Position numbers and translations under genes: made by a program. The notes under the pieces were generated by a model that was not told the origin of the DNA, made no database searches, and worked only from the letters and a program-made list of their open reading frames with translations. From contig NZ_CAJHCP010000001.1 in assembly GCF_904848625.1 (NCBI RefSeq), forward strand, positions 496,001-560,000: a stretch of 64,000 bases of DNA. The letters are read 5' to 3'. Numbering within the stretch: position 1 is the first letter of the stretch; every line of letters starts with the position of its first letter. Of the stretch, positions 39,002 through 49,529 are shown piece after piece. This DNA comes from Paraburkholderia metrosideri (GTDB lineage Bacteria; Pseudomonadota; Gammaproteobacteria; Burkholderiales; Burkholderiaceae).

Positions 39002-41224
39002 GTGAGCAATCAAATCTCTCCACACATGGCTGGTCCGATCAAGACCGAAGAAGAAGACATCGTCCTCGGACAACTGGTGCAGGTGATCCTCGACGACATC
39101 TGGTGGTTGCTTGCGATCGCCGGGGTGATCGTCGCGCTGGCCGCCGCGTACTGCTACCTCGCCAAGCCGACTTATTCGGCGGATGCGCACGTGCGCGTCG
39201 AAACCTCGGACAACACGTCGCAGGCGCTGACGCAGACGCAAACCGGCGCCGCGATCACCACCGGCTCGACGTCGCTGCCGACCGACGCCGAGATCGAGAT
39301 CATCAAGAGCCGGGGCGTGGTTGGCCCGGTCGTGCAGCAGTTGAAGCTGAACTTCAGCGTCACGCCGAAGACCTTCCCGCTGCTCGGCAGCATCGCCGCG
39401 CGGATGGCGACACCGGGGCAGCCGGCGCGTCCGTGGCTCGGCCTCAAGTCGTATGCATGGGGCGGTGAAATCGTCGATGTCGATTCGATCGATGTGATTC
39501 CCGCACTCGAAGGCCAGAAGCTCACGCTGACCGTCCTCGACGACCAGCACTACGAACTGCACGCGGATAACGGCGCGTTGCTGCTGCGCGGCCAGGTTGG
39601 CCAGCAGGCGCAAGGCGGTGGCGTGACGATCCTGATCAACAAGCTGGTGGCCCGTGCGGGTCAGGAATTCACGGTGATGCGCGCGAACGACCTCGACGCG
39701 ATCACCGCGTTCCAGTCGGCGATCACGGTGCAGGAACAGGGCAAGCAGACCGGCGTGATCCAGATTTCGCTGGAAGACAAGAGCCCCGAACACGCGGCGC
39801 TGGTCGCCAACGCGCTGGCGCAGTCGTACGTACGCCAGCACGTGGAAAGCAAGCAGGAAGACGCCATCAAGATGCTCGCGTTCCTGAAGAGCGAAGAGCC
39901 GCGTCTGAAGTCCGACCTGGAACGCGCCGAAGCTGCGTTGACCGCCTATCAGCGTCAGTCGGGTTCGATCAATGCCAGCGACGAGGCGAAGGTCTACCTC
40001 GAAGGCAGCATGCAGTACGAGCAGCAGATCGCAGGCTTGCGTCTGCAGATGGCGCAGTTGACGGAACGTTATGGCGACGACCATCCGACGTTGGTCGCCG
40101 CACGTGAACAGATGGCCGAATTGCAGGCGCAACGCGCGAAATACGCAGACCGTTTCCGCGATTTGCCGGCGACCGAGGTGAAGGCCGTGCAGTTGCAGCG
40201 TGACGCGAAGGTCGCTGAAGACATCTACGTGCTGCTGCTGAACCGCGTGCAGGAGTTGTCGGTGCAGAAAGCGGGCACCGGCGGCAACGTGCATATCGTC
40301 GACGTCGCGCTGCGCCCGGGTGCGCCGGTCAAGCCGAAGAAGATGCTGATCCTGTCGGCGGCGGTGATTCTCGGGCTGATTGCAGGCACGGGCTTTGTGT
40401 TCCTGCGCCGCAATATGTTCAAGGGTATCGACGATCCGGATCACATCGAGCGCGCTTTCCATCTGCCGGTATTCGGTCTCGTGCCGCAAAGCGCTGAACA
40501 GGCATTGCTCGAAAGCGGCTTCGAGCGCGGCGGCGAACGTCTGCGCTCGGTGCTGGCGACCGCGCGTCCCAAGGATGTCACGATCGAAAGTCTGCGCAGT
40601 CTGCGCACCTCGATGCAGTTCACGATGATGGACGCGCGCAACCGCATCGTCATGTTGACGGGCCCGATGGCCGGTGTCGGCAAGAGCTTCCTGACGGCGA
40701 ACCTCGCCGTGCTGCTCGCGAATTCCGGCAAGCGTGTGCTGCTGATCGACGGCGATATGCGGCGCGGCGTGCTGGAACGCTACATGGGTGGCGCGCAGGA
40801 CAACGGTATGTCCGAATTGCTGAGCGGGCAGATCTCGCTTGAAGAAGCGATCCGCAGCACCAGCGTGGAAGGGCTGAGTTTCGTGGCGTGCGGCCGCCGT
40901 CCGCCGAATCCGTCGGAACTGCTGATGTCGCCACGTCTGCCGCAATACCTCGATGGACTCGCGAAACGCTACGACGTGATCCTGATCGACACGCCGCCGG
41001 TGCTGGCCGTGACCGATGCGTCGATCATCGGCGCGTATGCGGGCTCGACCTTCTTCGTGATGCGCTCGGGCATGCATAGCGAAGGCGAGATCGCCGATTC
41101 GCTCAAGCGCCTGCGTGCCGCGGGCGTGCAGGTGCAGGGCGGTATTTTCAACGGCATGCCGGCACGCTCGCGGGGCGGTTACGACCGGGGTTATGCAGCG
41201 GTTCAGGAATATCTGAGCACCTGA
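39002..41224 (+). CDS. bceF: Wzc-type bacterial tyrosine kinase / co-polymerase (BceF)
   Basis: 740 residues, beginning at a GTG. An N-terminal Wzz domain has a first membrane helix at about 38-57, a long periplasmic coiled-coil region (about 280-400), and a second helix near 445-465. The cytoplasmic kinase domain has Walker A GPMAGVGKS with Lys561, Walker A' VLLIDGDMRRG near 580, and Walker B VILIDTPP near 662. The C-terminal tyrosine cluster is short: Tyr727, Tyr731 and Tyr737. It controls polymer length and export with BceD and BceE. Confidence 0.95.
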   Translation: MSNQISPHMAGPIKTEEEDIVLGQLVQVILDDIWWLLAIAGVIVALAAAYCYLAKPTYSADAHVRVETSDNTSQALTQTQTGAAITTGSTSLPTDAEIEIIKSRGVVGPVVQQLKLNFSVTPKTFPLLGSIAARMATPGQPARPWLGLKSYAWGGEIVDVDSIDVIPALEGQKLTLTVLDDQHYELHADNGALLLRGQVGQQAQGGGVTILINKLVARAGQEFTVMRANDLDAITAFQSAITVQEQGKQTGVIQISLEDKSPEHAALVANALAQSYVRQHVESKQEDAIKMLAFLKSEEPRLKSDLERAEAALTAYQRQSGSINASDEAKVYLEGSMQYEQQIAGLRLQMAQLTERYGDDHPTLVAAREQMAELQAQRAKYADRFRDLPATEVKAVQLQRDAKVAEDIYVLLLNRVQELSVQKAGTGGNVHIVDVALRPGAPVKPKKMLILSAAVILGLIAGTGFVFLRRNMFKGIDDPDHIERAFHLPVFGLVPQSAEQALLESGFERGGERLRSVLATARPKDVTIESLRSLRTSMQFTMMDARNRIVMLTGPMAGVGKSFLTANLAVLLANSGKRVLLIDGDMRRGVLERYMGGAQDNGMSELLSGQISLEEAIRSTSVEGLSFVACGRRPPNPSELLMSPRLPQYLDGLAKRYDVILIDTPPVLAVTDASIIGAYAGSTFFVMRSGMHSEGEIADSLKRLRAAGVQVQGGIFNGMPARSRGGYDRGYAAVQEYLST

Positions 41225-41231
41225 TCGAAGG

Positions 41232-41263
41232 CACCTAAGCACCCGAGCACCTGAGCGCCCGCG
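41232..41263. repeat. Four 8-bp tandem repeats after bceF
   Basis: CACCTAAG, CACCCGAG, CACCTGAG and CGCCCGCG follow each other from 41232, eight bases after the bceF stop. The last codons of bceF carry the same CTGAGCACCTGA pattern. Confidence 0.65.
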
Positions 41264-41303
41264 TTCAGAACCCAGCGCAATGACGATAAAAAAGGACATC
41301 ACG

Positions 41304-42227
41304 ATGAAAGTGACGGTACTGGTTCCAACTTACCGCCGCCCGGCCGATCTGGCGCGCTGCCTCGCCGCGCTGCAACGGCAGTCGCGCGCGCCGGACGAGG
41401 TCGTGGTGGTCGCACGCGCCGACGACGATGCGACCCATATGTGTCTGCGCGATCCGGCGGTGCCGGGCAAGCTGCCGTTGTCGGTGGCGCTGGTCGACGT
41501 GCCGGGCCAGGTCGCGGCGCTCAATCGCGGCCTGGATGCGGCCACCGGCGACATCATTGCGATCACCGACGACGACGCTGCGCCACACGCCGACTGGGTC
41601 GGCCGGATTGCGGGTGCCTTCGAAAACGACGCCCGTCTCGGCGCCCTGGGCGGCCGTGACTGGGTCCACGAAAAGGGCCGCGTGCTGGATGGCGAGCGGC
41701 CGCTGGTGGGCAAGGTCACCGCGCACGGCAAGATCATCGGCAACCATCATCTGGGGGTGGGCGGTGCCCGCGAAGTCGACATCCTGAAGGGCGCCAATAT
41801 GAGCTACCGGCGCGACGCGGTACGCACCATCCGCTTCGACGCGCGTTTGCGTGGCGCAGGCGCGCAGGTTCATAACGACATGGCGTTCAGCCTCGCCGTG
41901 AAAAACGCCGGCTGGAAGCTGATGTACGACCCGCGTGTGGCGGTCGATCATTTCCCCGCCGAGCGCTTCGACGACGACCGGCGTGACGCGCAAACCATGA
42001 ACGCACTGCGCAACGCCGCGTTCAATTTCCATCTGATCCTGCGCGACCAGTTGCCGCCGCTGCGCCGTGAAACAGCGTGGTGGTGGTGGACGCTGGTCGG
42101 CACCCGGGTCTATCCGGGGCTCACGCATGCGGCACTGGGACTGCTGTCGAAGCAGGCGGGGCTCAAGCTGTCGCGCTGGCGCGCGGTGCGTACGGGGGCG
42201 CATGAAGCTCGCCGGGCGTTGTCCTGA
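41304..42227 (+). CDS. bceG: GT2 family glycosyltransferase (BceG)
   Basis: 307 residues from the ATG at 41304, chosen because AAGGA lies at 41292-41296; an ATG at 41280 has no such site. GT-A fold with the start MKVTVLVPTYRRPADLARCL, the DDD metal-binding motif in IIAITDDDAAPH near residue 88, and KGANMSYRRDAV near 165. It adds a sugar to the lipid-linked repeat at the cytoplasmic face. Which linkage it makes cannot be read from sequence. Confidence 0.88.
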   Translation: MKVTVLVPTYRRPADLARCLAALQRQSRAPDEVVVVARADDDATHMCLRDPAVPGKLPLSVALVDVPGQVAALNRGLDAATGDIIAITDDDAAPHADWVGRIAGAFENDARLGALGGRDWVHEKGRVLDGERPLVGKVTAHGKIIGNHHLGVGGAREVDILKGANMSYRRDAVRTIRFDARLRGAGAQVHNDMAFSLAVKNAGWKLMYDPRVAVDHFPAERFDDDRRDAQTMNALRNAAFNFHLILRDQLPPLRRETAWWWWTLVGTRVYPGLTHAALGLLSKQAGLKLSRWRAVRTGAHEARRALS

Positions 42228-42348
42228 TGCGCATGCAAGGTTTTGACGCGCTTACCCCGTCTGCGACGTCGCTGACGTTCGCGCATCGGCACACGGCCCG
42301 CACCAGGGCCGCCGATGCCCCTTTCCACCGGCAGAGCGGAGTGTCTGC

Positions 42349-43524
42349 ATGAGTACGAAAGTTCACGTTCATCTGTTTTACGGCGCCGACCCGCGCTATT
42401 ACCGGCCCGGCGACGACATCGGCTGCCTGTACGGCTATCACCACGCAGAGTCCGACGCGTTCGCGCTGACCTATTCGCAGGACGCGCGCGAGAGCAAAGC
42501 GGTGCGGTTGATCCGCCGTGGCCTGAAGGCGATGCTGGGCTTCGACCTGATCCACACATGGCGTAACCGCGCGGAAATGCTCCGCTCGGATGTGATCTGG
42601 ACGCATACCGAACAGGAATGGCTGTCCGCCGCGTTAATGCTGCTTCTGAGCGGCCGCAAGGCCGGGCCAGGGGCCAAGCCCCTTCTGCTCGCGCAAAGCG
42701 TGTGGCTGCTCGATAAATGGCCTTCCTATGGGATTGTGCGTAGCTGGCTGTACCGGAAGCTGATGAGTCGCGCCGATCAATTGACCACGCTCGCGAGCGA
42801 GAACGCCGAACTATGCCAGCGCTATTTCAACCGCGATGCCACACCGTTGCTATACGGCCTGAACACGCAAGACTTCCCGGTCAACGCGCCGACCAGCTGG
42901 ACACCGCACACGCCGATCCGCATCGCCGCGATCGGCAACGACCGCGACCGCGACTGGGAGACGCTGATCAAGGCGTTCGGCAACGATCCGCGTTACACGG
43001 TCAAGCTCGCGACGCGGCGGCGGATTCCGTCGTCGCTGCGCGCCTCGAATGTCGAGATTGCGTTGTTCTCGGGCATAAAAAAGCAGCACGAACTTTACGA
43101 CTGGGCCGACGTGATTGTCGTACCGCTGCGGCCCAATACGCACGCGTCGGGTATCACCGTGATGCTGGAAGCGGCGGCGGTCGGCAAGCCGATGGTGGCG
43201 ACCAGCGTCGGCGCCTTGCAGGACTATTTTCCGTCCAGTGAAGCGTCTTATATTCCGCCGTTCAATCCGCCGGCTTTGCGCGATGCGGTCGATCAACTCG
43301 CCGCGTTCCCAGCCGAAGCATTGCGCCAGGCGCAAGCCGCCGCAGCCGGTTTGCTCGAGCGCGACCTGACCACCCGGCACTACGCGATGCAACACGTGCG
43401 CATCACGCAGGAAATGCTGCGCGCACGGGCACGCACGCAACCTCAAGCGCAACCGCAACCGCAAACGCAACCGCAAGCCTCGGCGCAACGTGCTGCCACG
43501 CGCGAATCGCGCGGAGGGCTCTGA
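42349..43524 (+). CDS. bceH: GT-B glycosyltransferase (BceH)
   Basis: 391 residues with GGAG before the ATG. The C-terminal half shows the GT-B nucleotide-sugar region (DWADVIVVPLRPNTHASGITVMLEAAAVGKPMVAT) near residues 245-285. This resembles family GT70 glucuronosyltransferases and GT4 enzymes; since the polymer is expected to contain glucuronate this gene is a fair candidate for that step, but I cannot decide. The last 30 residues form a Gln/Pro-rich repeat tail (TQPQAQPQPQTQPQASAQ), encoded by short CAACCG-type repeats. Confidence 0.82.
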   Translation: MSTKVHVHLFYGADPRYYRPGDDIGCLYGYHHAESDAFALTYSQDARESKAVRLIRRGLKAMLGFDLIHTWRNRAEMLRSDVIWTHTEQEWLSAALMLLLSGRKAGPGAKPLLLAQSVWLLDKWPSYGIVRSWLYRKLMSRADQLTTLASENAELCQRYFNRDATPLLYGLNTQDFPVNAPTSWTPHTPIRIAAIGNDRDRDWETLIKAFGNDPRYTVKLATRRRIPSSLRASNVEIALFSGIKKQHELYDWADVIVVPLRPNTHASGITVMLEAAAVGKPMVATSVGALQDYFPSSEASYIPPFNPPALRDAVDQLAAFPAEALRQAQAAAAGLLERDLTTRHYAMQHVRITQEMLRARARTQPQAQPQPQTQPQASAQRAATRESRGGL

Positions 43525-43527
43525 ACC

Positions 43528-44991
43528 ATGTCGACCATTCCGCGAGCCGACCCCGCCGCTGCCGTGCGTTCCACCTCGGGTGGTGCGCAGGAATGGCTGC
43601 CGCCGGTGTTGCTGTGGCTGATCACGGCGGTGCTGATCATCGCGCATCAGGGCACGGTGCTGACGCTCGCGTTTCCGGTGCTCGCGATCCTGACCGGCCT
43701 GTGGCTGTACTTCAAAAGTCCCGCGCGCTATATCGGCTTCATGTGGTGGCTATGGTTCCTGAGCCCCGAAGTGCGGCGTCTGGCCGACTGGTCGAAAGGC
43801 GCGTTCACGCCGACCAGCCTGATTCAGGTCGCGCCGCTAGCGGTCACGATGATCAGCGCGTTGTCCCTGCTGCGTTATTACAGATTGCTCGCGCAGCGGC
43901 GCGGTCTGCCGGTGCTGCTGATCCTGCTCGGCCTCATCTATGCGTTCATGATCGGCGTGATGTCGAGCGGGCCGCTCGCGGCCACCTATGACCTCGCGAA
44001 CTGGCTCTATCCGATCCTGATCGGCTTTCACATCATGGCGAATACGCGCCAGTATCCGCAGTATCGCGACACCATCGTCAATACGTTTATCTGGGGCATG
44101 CTGGTGATGGGCGGCTACGGGCTGATCCAGTTCTTCATCATGCCGCCATGGGACGCGCTGTGGATGCTCGGCTCGCAGATGAACTCGCAAGGCGACCCGG
44201 TCCCGATGGGCGTGCGCGTATTCAGTACGATGAATTCGTCCGGACCGTTCGCCTTCGCGATGATGGGCGCGATGGTCTTCGTGATGGCGGCGACGCACCG
44301 CGTGCGCTGGATCGCCGCGGCGCTAGGCTTCTTCTCGTTCGCGCTGAGCCTCGTGCGGTCGACGTGGGGCGGCTGGGTGATCGCACTGCTGATCCAGCTC
44401 GTGAAATCGAATAACAAGGTGCGGGTGCGCATCGTTGCCAGTGCGGTACTGCTGGCTGGCCTGTGCGTGCCGCTGCTCGCGGTCGGCCCGGTCGCCGAGC
44501 GGATGCAGGCGCGTCTGACCACCATCGTCAATCTGAACGACGACCAGAGCTACGCCGCCCGGAACGAGTTCTATGCCACCTTCGCGAAAACCGCCTTTAC
44601 CGATGTGTCCGGTGAAGGCATGGGCGCGACGGGCACCTCCACCAAGCTCTCGAACGACGGCGGTCAACTCGGCCAGTACGGCAACTTCGACAGCGGCGTG
44701 ATGAACATCCCGTTCGTGCTCGGCTGGCCGGGCACGCTGCTTTATATGTCCGGCATCATCTGGCTCGTGACGCGCGCGGTGCTCGCGTCGTTCAAACTTC
44801 GCGACGACAAATTCGTGTCCGCGTGCCTGAGCCTGAGCCTCGCCACCTTCGCGATGCTGGTGTTCACCAACTCACTGGTCGGCACCGGCGGCCTGCTGCT
44901 TTTCATGGGTGTTTTTTCGATCCTTTCCGCGGTTCATTACGAAAAGATGAACCGCCGACGCACGCTTATTCTCCACGGAGGCACTGATTGA
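43528..44991 (+). CDS. bceI: Wzy-type polysaccharide polymerase (BceI)
   Basis: 487 residues with about eleven or twelve predicted membrane helices (the first near residues 25-65, last near 430-475). One large periplasmic loop lies about 320-385 (MQARLTTIVNLNDDQSYAARNEFY), as in O-antigen ligase/polymerase families; sequence identity among such enzymes is low, so the call is by topology and position. It joins repeat units at the periplasmic face. It starts three bases after bceH stops and overlaps the next gene. Confidence 0.85.
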   Translation: MSTIPRADPAAAVRSTSGGAQEWLPPVLLWLITAVLIIAHQGTVLTLAFPVLAILTGLWLYFKSPARYIGFMWWLWFLSPEVRRLADWSKGAFTPTSLIQVAPLAVTMISALSLLRYYRLLAQRRGLPVLLILLGLIYAFMIGVMSSGPLAATYDLANWLYPILIGFHIMANTRQYPQYRDTIVNTFIWGMLVMGGYGLIQFFIMPPWDALWMLGSQMNSQGDPVPMGVRVFSTMNSSGPFAFAMMGAMVFVMAATHRVRWIAAALGFFSFALSLVRSTWGGWVIALLIQLVKSNNKVRVRIVASAVLLAGLCVPLLAVGPVAERMQARLTTIVNLNDDQSYAARNEFYATFAKTAFTDVSGEGMGATGTSTKLSNDGGQLGQYGNFDSGVMNIPFVLGWPGTLLYMSGIIWLVTRAVLASFKLRDDKFVSACLSLSLATFAMLVFTNSLVGTGGLLLFMGVFSILSAVHYEKMNRRRTLILHGGTD

Positions 44992-46217
44992 GAGTCGCCA
45001 TTGTCACGCACGTCGTGCGCCATAACGACGGCCAGGGGCGCGTCAACCACGAGATCGCGCGCGCCGCTCTCGACGAGAACATCGGCGTCACGCTGGTCGC
45101 CTCGCACGTCGCGCCGGAATTGCTGGCGCATCCGAATGTCCGCTGGGTACCGGTGAAAATCGGCCGCTGGTGGCCCACCAATCTGCTACGCCAGCAGGTG
45201 TTCGCGTTAAAGAGCGCGTTATGGCTGCGCGCGCATCGCCGCGAATTCGACGTGCTGCACGTGAACGGCTTCATCACGTGGATGCCGGCCGACGTCAATA
45301 CGTCGCACTTCGTGCATAGCGGCTGGTTCGGCAGCAAGTACTACCCGTTCGGCCTCACGAAGGGCGTGTGGTCCGCGTATCAGTCGGTGTATACGCGCTG
45401 CAACGCGTTGCTCGAAGGCTGGGCTTACCGCCGCTCGAAGGTGATTACCGCTGTGTCGCAAAAGGTCGCTGACGAGATTCGTGCGATCGGACTCACGCCG
45501 GATAACCGCGTCGACGTGATTTACAACGGCGTCGACACGCAGGGATTTGCGGCGGCCACCGGCAATCGCGAGAAATTCAATTTGCCGAAGGACGCGTTTT
45601 TGCTGCTGTTCGTCGGCGATCTGCGCACGCCGCGTAAAAACCTCGGCACGGTGCTGGCCGCTTTGAAGCATTTACCCGATCACGTGCAGATTGCCGTGGC
45701 CGGTTATCTGCCGGGCAGTCCGTATCCGGAACAGGCGAAGGCGCTGGGCATTGCGCATCGTGTGCATTTTCTTGGGCTCGTGAAAGAGATGCCCGTGCTG
45801 ATGCATTCCGTCGACGCTTTCGTGTTCCCGTCGCGTTACGAAGCGATGAGCCTGTCGCTGCTCGAAGCGATGGCGGCCGGGTTGCCGGTAGTCACCGCGC
45901 GCACGGCGGGCGGCGCTGAAATCATCACGCCGGATTGCGGCATCGTGCTCGACGATCCGGACGATCCCAAGGCGCTGGCCGGCGCGGTCGCACGTCTCGC
46001 GGAGAACGACGAGGCGCGGCTCGCGATGGGCGTCGCTGCCAATCAGCTCGCGACCGGTTTCGGCTGGGCACGAATGGCCGAGCAATACATCGCGCTGTAT
46101 CGCCAGTTGGCGGGGCAGCAGAAGAATCGCCAGCGCAGCGAAGCGGAAGCGTCGGCGGTGGCGAAGACCGATGCGCTGACGCTGAACACGCTGGCCGGAC
46201 AGAAGAGCGCGGAGTGA
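44988..46217 (+). CDS. bceJ: GT4 glycosyltransferase (BceJ), TTG start
   Basis: 409 residues beginning at a TTG (44988) that overlaps the bceI stop as TTGA, with GGAGG at 44977-44981. The protein starts MRVAIVTHVVRHNDGQGRVNHE; the GT4 donor region is in VFPSRYEAMSLSLLEAMAAGLPVVTA near residue 280-306, and GDLRTPRKNLGTVLAAL near 210. Translational coupling to the polymerase is likely. The C-terminal 35 residues are polar and variable. Specificity not determined. Confidence 0.9.
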   Translation: MRVAIVTHVVRHNDGQGRVNHEIARAALDENIGVTLVASHVAPELLAHPNVRWVPVKIGRWWPTNLLRQQVFALKSALWLRAHRREFDVLHVNGFITWMPADVNTSHFVHSGWFGSKYYPFGLTKGVWSAYQSVYTRCNALLEGWAYRRSKVITAVSQKVADEIRAIGLTPDNRVDVIYNGVDTQGFAAATGNREKFNLPKDAFLLLFVGDLRTPRKNLGTVLAALKHLPDHVQIAVAGYLPGSPYPEQAKALGIAHRVHFLGLVKEMPVLMHSVDAFVFPSRYEAMSLSLLEAMAAGLPVVTARTAGGAEIITPDCGIVLDDPDDPKALAGAVARLAENDEARLAMGVAANQLATGFGWARMAEQYIALYRQLAGQQKNRQRSEAEASAVAKTDALTLNTLAGQKSAE

Positions 46218-46296
46218 GATGGCGGTTCCTTACCCTGCCATCCATTGATCCGGCGCACTACCCACACAACTCTCAGAACGCACAGGGGCAATAACC

Positions 46297-47463
46297 ATGA
46301 CGACGAGCTCAATCAAATCGCTGCAGATCGGGATGCACTGGTTTCCCGAGCGCGCGGGCGGCCTTGACCGCATGTACTACTCGCTGGTCGGCGCATTGCC
46401 GGGCGCAGGCGTCGCGGTGCGCGGCGTGGTGGCCGGCTCGCCGAAAGTCGCCGCCGATACGGGCGGCGCCATCAACGGCTTCGGCTCGGCTGCGCAATCG
46501 CTGCCGTTGCGATTGATGGCGGCACGCCGGGCGCTGCGCCAGGAAATCAGCACGTCGCGTCCTGACGTGATTTCGTCGCACTTTGCGTTGTACACGTTTC
46601 CAGGCCTCGACGTGACGCGCGGCATTCCGCAGGTCTCGCATTTTCAGGGACCGTGGGCCGACGAGAGCCATGTTGAAGGCGCGGACTCGCTCGGTCAGCG
46701 CGCGAAGCGCTATCTGGAGCAATCGGTCTATGCGCGTTCGTCGCGATTGATCGTGTTGTCGGAAGCATTCGGCAAGATTCTGACTTCCCGTTATCGCATT
46801 GCACCGGAGCGCGTGCGCGTGGTGCCCGGTTGCGTCGACGTCGAGCAGTTCAATCTGCCTATCACGCCGGCTGAAGCACGTCTGAAGCTGCAATTGCCGC
46901 AAGACCGGCCGATCGTGCTGGCAGTGCGACGCCTGGTGCGCCGCATGGGTCTGGAAGATCTGATCGATGCGGTGAAGCTGCTCAAGCACAGCGCGCCCGA
47001 CGTGCTGCTGCTGATCGCCGGCAAAGGGCGGCTCGAAGGCGAATTGCAGGCACGCATCACCGAAGCGGGTCTCGAAGACAACGTGAAGCTGCTGGGGTTC
47101 GTGCCCGATCAGCATCTCGCGGCGTTGTATCGCGCGGCGAATATCAGCGTCGTGCCGACGGTCGCGCTGGAAGGCTTCGGCCTGATTACCGTTGAATCGC
47201 TGGCATCGGGCACGCCGGTGCTGGTGACGCCGGTGGGTGGTTTGCCGGAAGCGGTGGCGGGATTGTCGCCGAATCTGGTGCTGCCGGAGACGGGCGCGAA
47301 GGCGATCGCGGATGGACTCGCCGGTGCGTTGAACGGCTCATTGAAGTTGCCGGATGCCGAAGCGTGCCGCCGTTATGCGCGCGACAATTTCGATAACTCG
47401 GTGATCGCGAAGCGGGTGGCGTCGGTGTATAGCGAGGCGATTCGCGCAGGCGAAGTGCACTGA
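46297..47463 (+). CDS. bceK: GT4 glycosyltransferase (BceK)
   Basis: 388 residues. The acceptor half starts SLQIGMHWFPERAGGLDRMYY with the glycine loop of GT4 enzymes; the donor half has VRRLVRRMGLEDLIDA near 208 and PTVALEGFGLITVESLASGTPVLVT near 288-312. It ends the bceB-K run and is followed by a bidirectional terminator. It is likely one of the mannosyl-, rhamnosyl- or galactosyltransferases of the repeat unit. Confidence 0.9.
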   Translation: MTTSSIKSLQIGMHWFPERAGGLDRMYYSLVGALPGAGVAVRGVVAGSPKVAADTGGAINGFGSAAQSLPLRLMAARRALRQEISTSRPDVISSHFALYTFPGLDVTRGIPQVSHFQGPWADESHVEGADSLGQRAKRYLEQSVYARSSRLIVLSEAFGKILTSRYRIAPERVRVVPGCVDVEQFNLPITPAEARLKLQLPQDRPIVLAVRRLVRRMGLEDLIDAVKLLKHSAPDVLLLIAGKGRLEGELQARITEAGLEDNVKLLGFVPDQHLAALYRAANISVVPTVALEGFGLITVESLASGTPVLVTPVGGLPEAVAGLSPNLVLPETGAKAIADGLAGALNGSLKLPDAEACRRYARDNFDNSVIAKRVASVYSEAIRAGEVH

Positions 47464-47464
47464 G

Positions 47465-47491
47465 TCTCGCGCATCTCGCGCATCTCACGCA
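47465..47491. repeat. Three 9-bp tandem repeats after bceK
   Basis: TCTCGCGCA at 47465 and 47474, then TCTCACGCA at 47483, starting one base after the bceK stop. Confidence 0.7.
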
Positions 47492-47497
47492 GGGAAA

Positions 47498-47541
47498 TAA
47501 AAAACGAGGCCCGAATCATAGCGATCGGGCCTCGTTCTTTT
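47498..47541. terminator. Bidirectional terminator between bceK and gmd
   Basis: Perfect 12-bp stem AACGAGGCCCGA/TCGGGCCTCGTT (47503-47514 with 47525-47536), ten-base loop; CTTTT follows on the plus strand and a T-rich run on the minus strand. Confidence 0.9.
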
Positions 47542-47593
47542 GCGTCTGACCGGGACAAAGGAGCGCGGCCTTCAGGCCGCGCGTCGTCGTCAA

Positions 47594-48646
<1,053 letters not shown>

Positions 48647-48791
48647 TCAATATGGGTTAATTAATAAAAAATATTCACGCCTGACTGGCGCATTTCTTCG
48701 GCACACCCGGAAGCGCATTTCAGAAGCACGTTCGGCGTCGTTTCGCTTCACGCGATTCGGTCGAATCGCGTAGCGCGCTTGAAAAAGAGCT

Positions 48792-49529
48792 TCAGCGCGT
48801 GCCGTCCAGCAGTCGCCGCACCAGCGGTTCGACGACCTGATAATCCTGTTCTGCTTTCAGCCGGTACAAACCCGGCTTGGGGTGTGCACCGTCGGACATC
48901 AACGTCTTCCAGTCGGGCAGGCCGCTCACATAAGCGAACTGGTCGACCAGCGGCACCTGTTGTTCGATCGCGACGCGGCGCGTCATCGTTACCATCGCGG
49001 CGAGCCGCGCATTGAGTCGGTTATCGGGCAGCGGATTCGAGGTTTGCAAAACCGGCTGCTTGCCGAGCGCGCGAGCGGTTTTTACCAGCGTTGTTTCTGC
49101 CGCATAAAACTGCTCGGGCGTCTGGTTCTGCATCACCTCGTTGATGCCGTAGTTGATCAACACGATCTGCGCTGGCGACGCTGCAAGACGCGCCTGCCAG
49201 GGCAAGCCCGCTGTCGGCCCCGCACGCCGGTTGCCCGTGCCGTCGCGCAATTGCGTGGCCATCGTGCCGCCCACGCCGTAGTTCGTGACGCGCACCTGGT
49301 CGCCGTGGTGCGTTTGCAATTCATCCTGCAGATACGACACGGCGTTTTGCGGCTGCGGGCCGCAATGGCCGTTGGCGCACGTAATGCCGAGCGTGGTCGA
49401 ATCGCCATACGCTTCGATCACGACCTGCGCAGGCGGCGGCGGCGTCGTGCGTGCAGCGGCGGCGAACGTCGTCAGCGCAGGTGTAGCCAGCATGCAGAGG
49501 TTTGCCGCCAGCCATGCCCGCCGCCTCAT
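48792..49529 (-). CDS. Periplasmic SGNH/GDSL hydrolase
   Basis: 245 residues with an N-terminal signal (MRRRAWLAANLCMLATPALTTFAAAA). Blocks of the SGNH fold: GDST with nucleophile Ser44, NYGVGG, LINYGINE with the oxyanion Asn, and SDGAHP with Asp213 and His216. Such enzymes are esterases or acyltransferases of sugars. Its start overlaps the stop of the upstream membrane acyltransferase (ATGA, 49526-49529), so the two are translationally coupled and probably act on the same acyl groups of the polysaccharide. Confidence 0.88.
   Translation of the reverse strand: MRRRAWLAANLCMLATPALTTFAAAARTTPPPPAQVVIEAYGDSTTLGITCANGHCGPQPQNAVSYLQDELQTHHGDQVRVTNYGVGGTMATQLRDGTGNRRAGPTAGLPWQARLAASPAQIVLINYGINEVMQNQTPEQFYAAETTLVKTARALGKQPVLQTSNPLPDNRLNARLAAMVTMTRRVAIEQQVPLVDQFAYVSGLPDWKTLMSDGAHPKPGLYRLKAEQDYQVVEPLVRRLLDGTR

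Noticed and set aside
37676..41302. 1208-codon open frame antisense to bceE-bceF
   Set aside because: Antisense stops need TTA, CTA or TCA in the sense frame, which are rare in this GC-rich codon use; the translation has no family features and the sense genes are well established.
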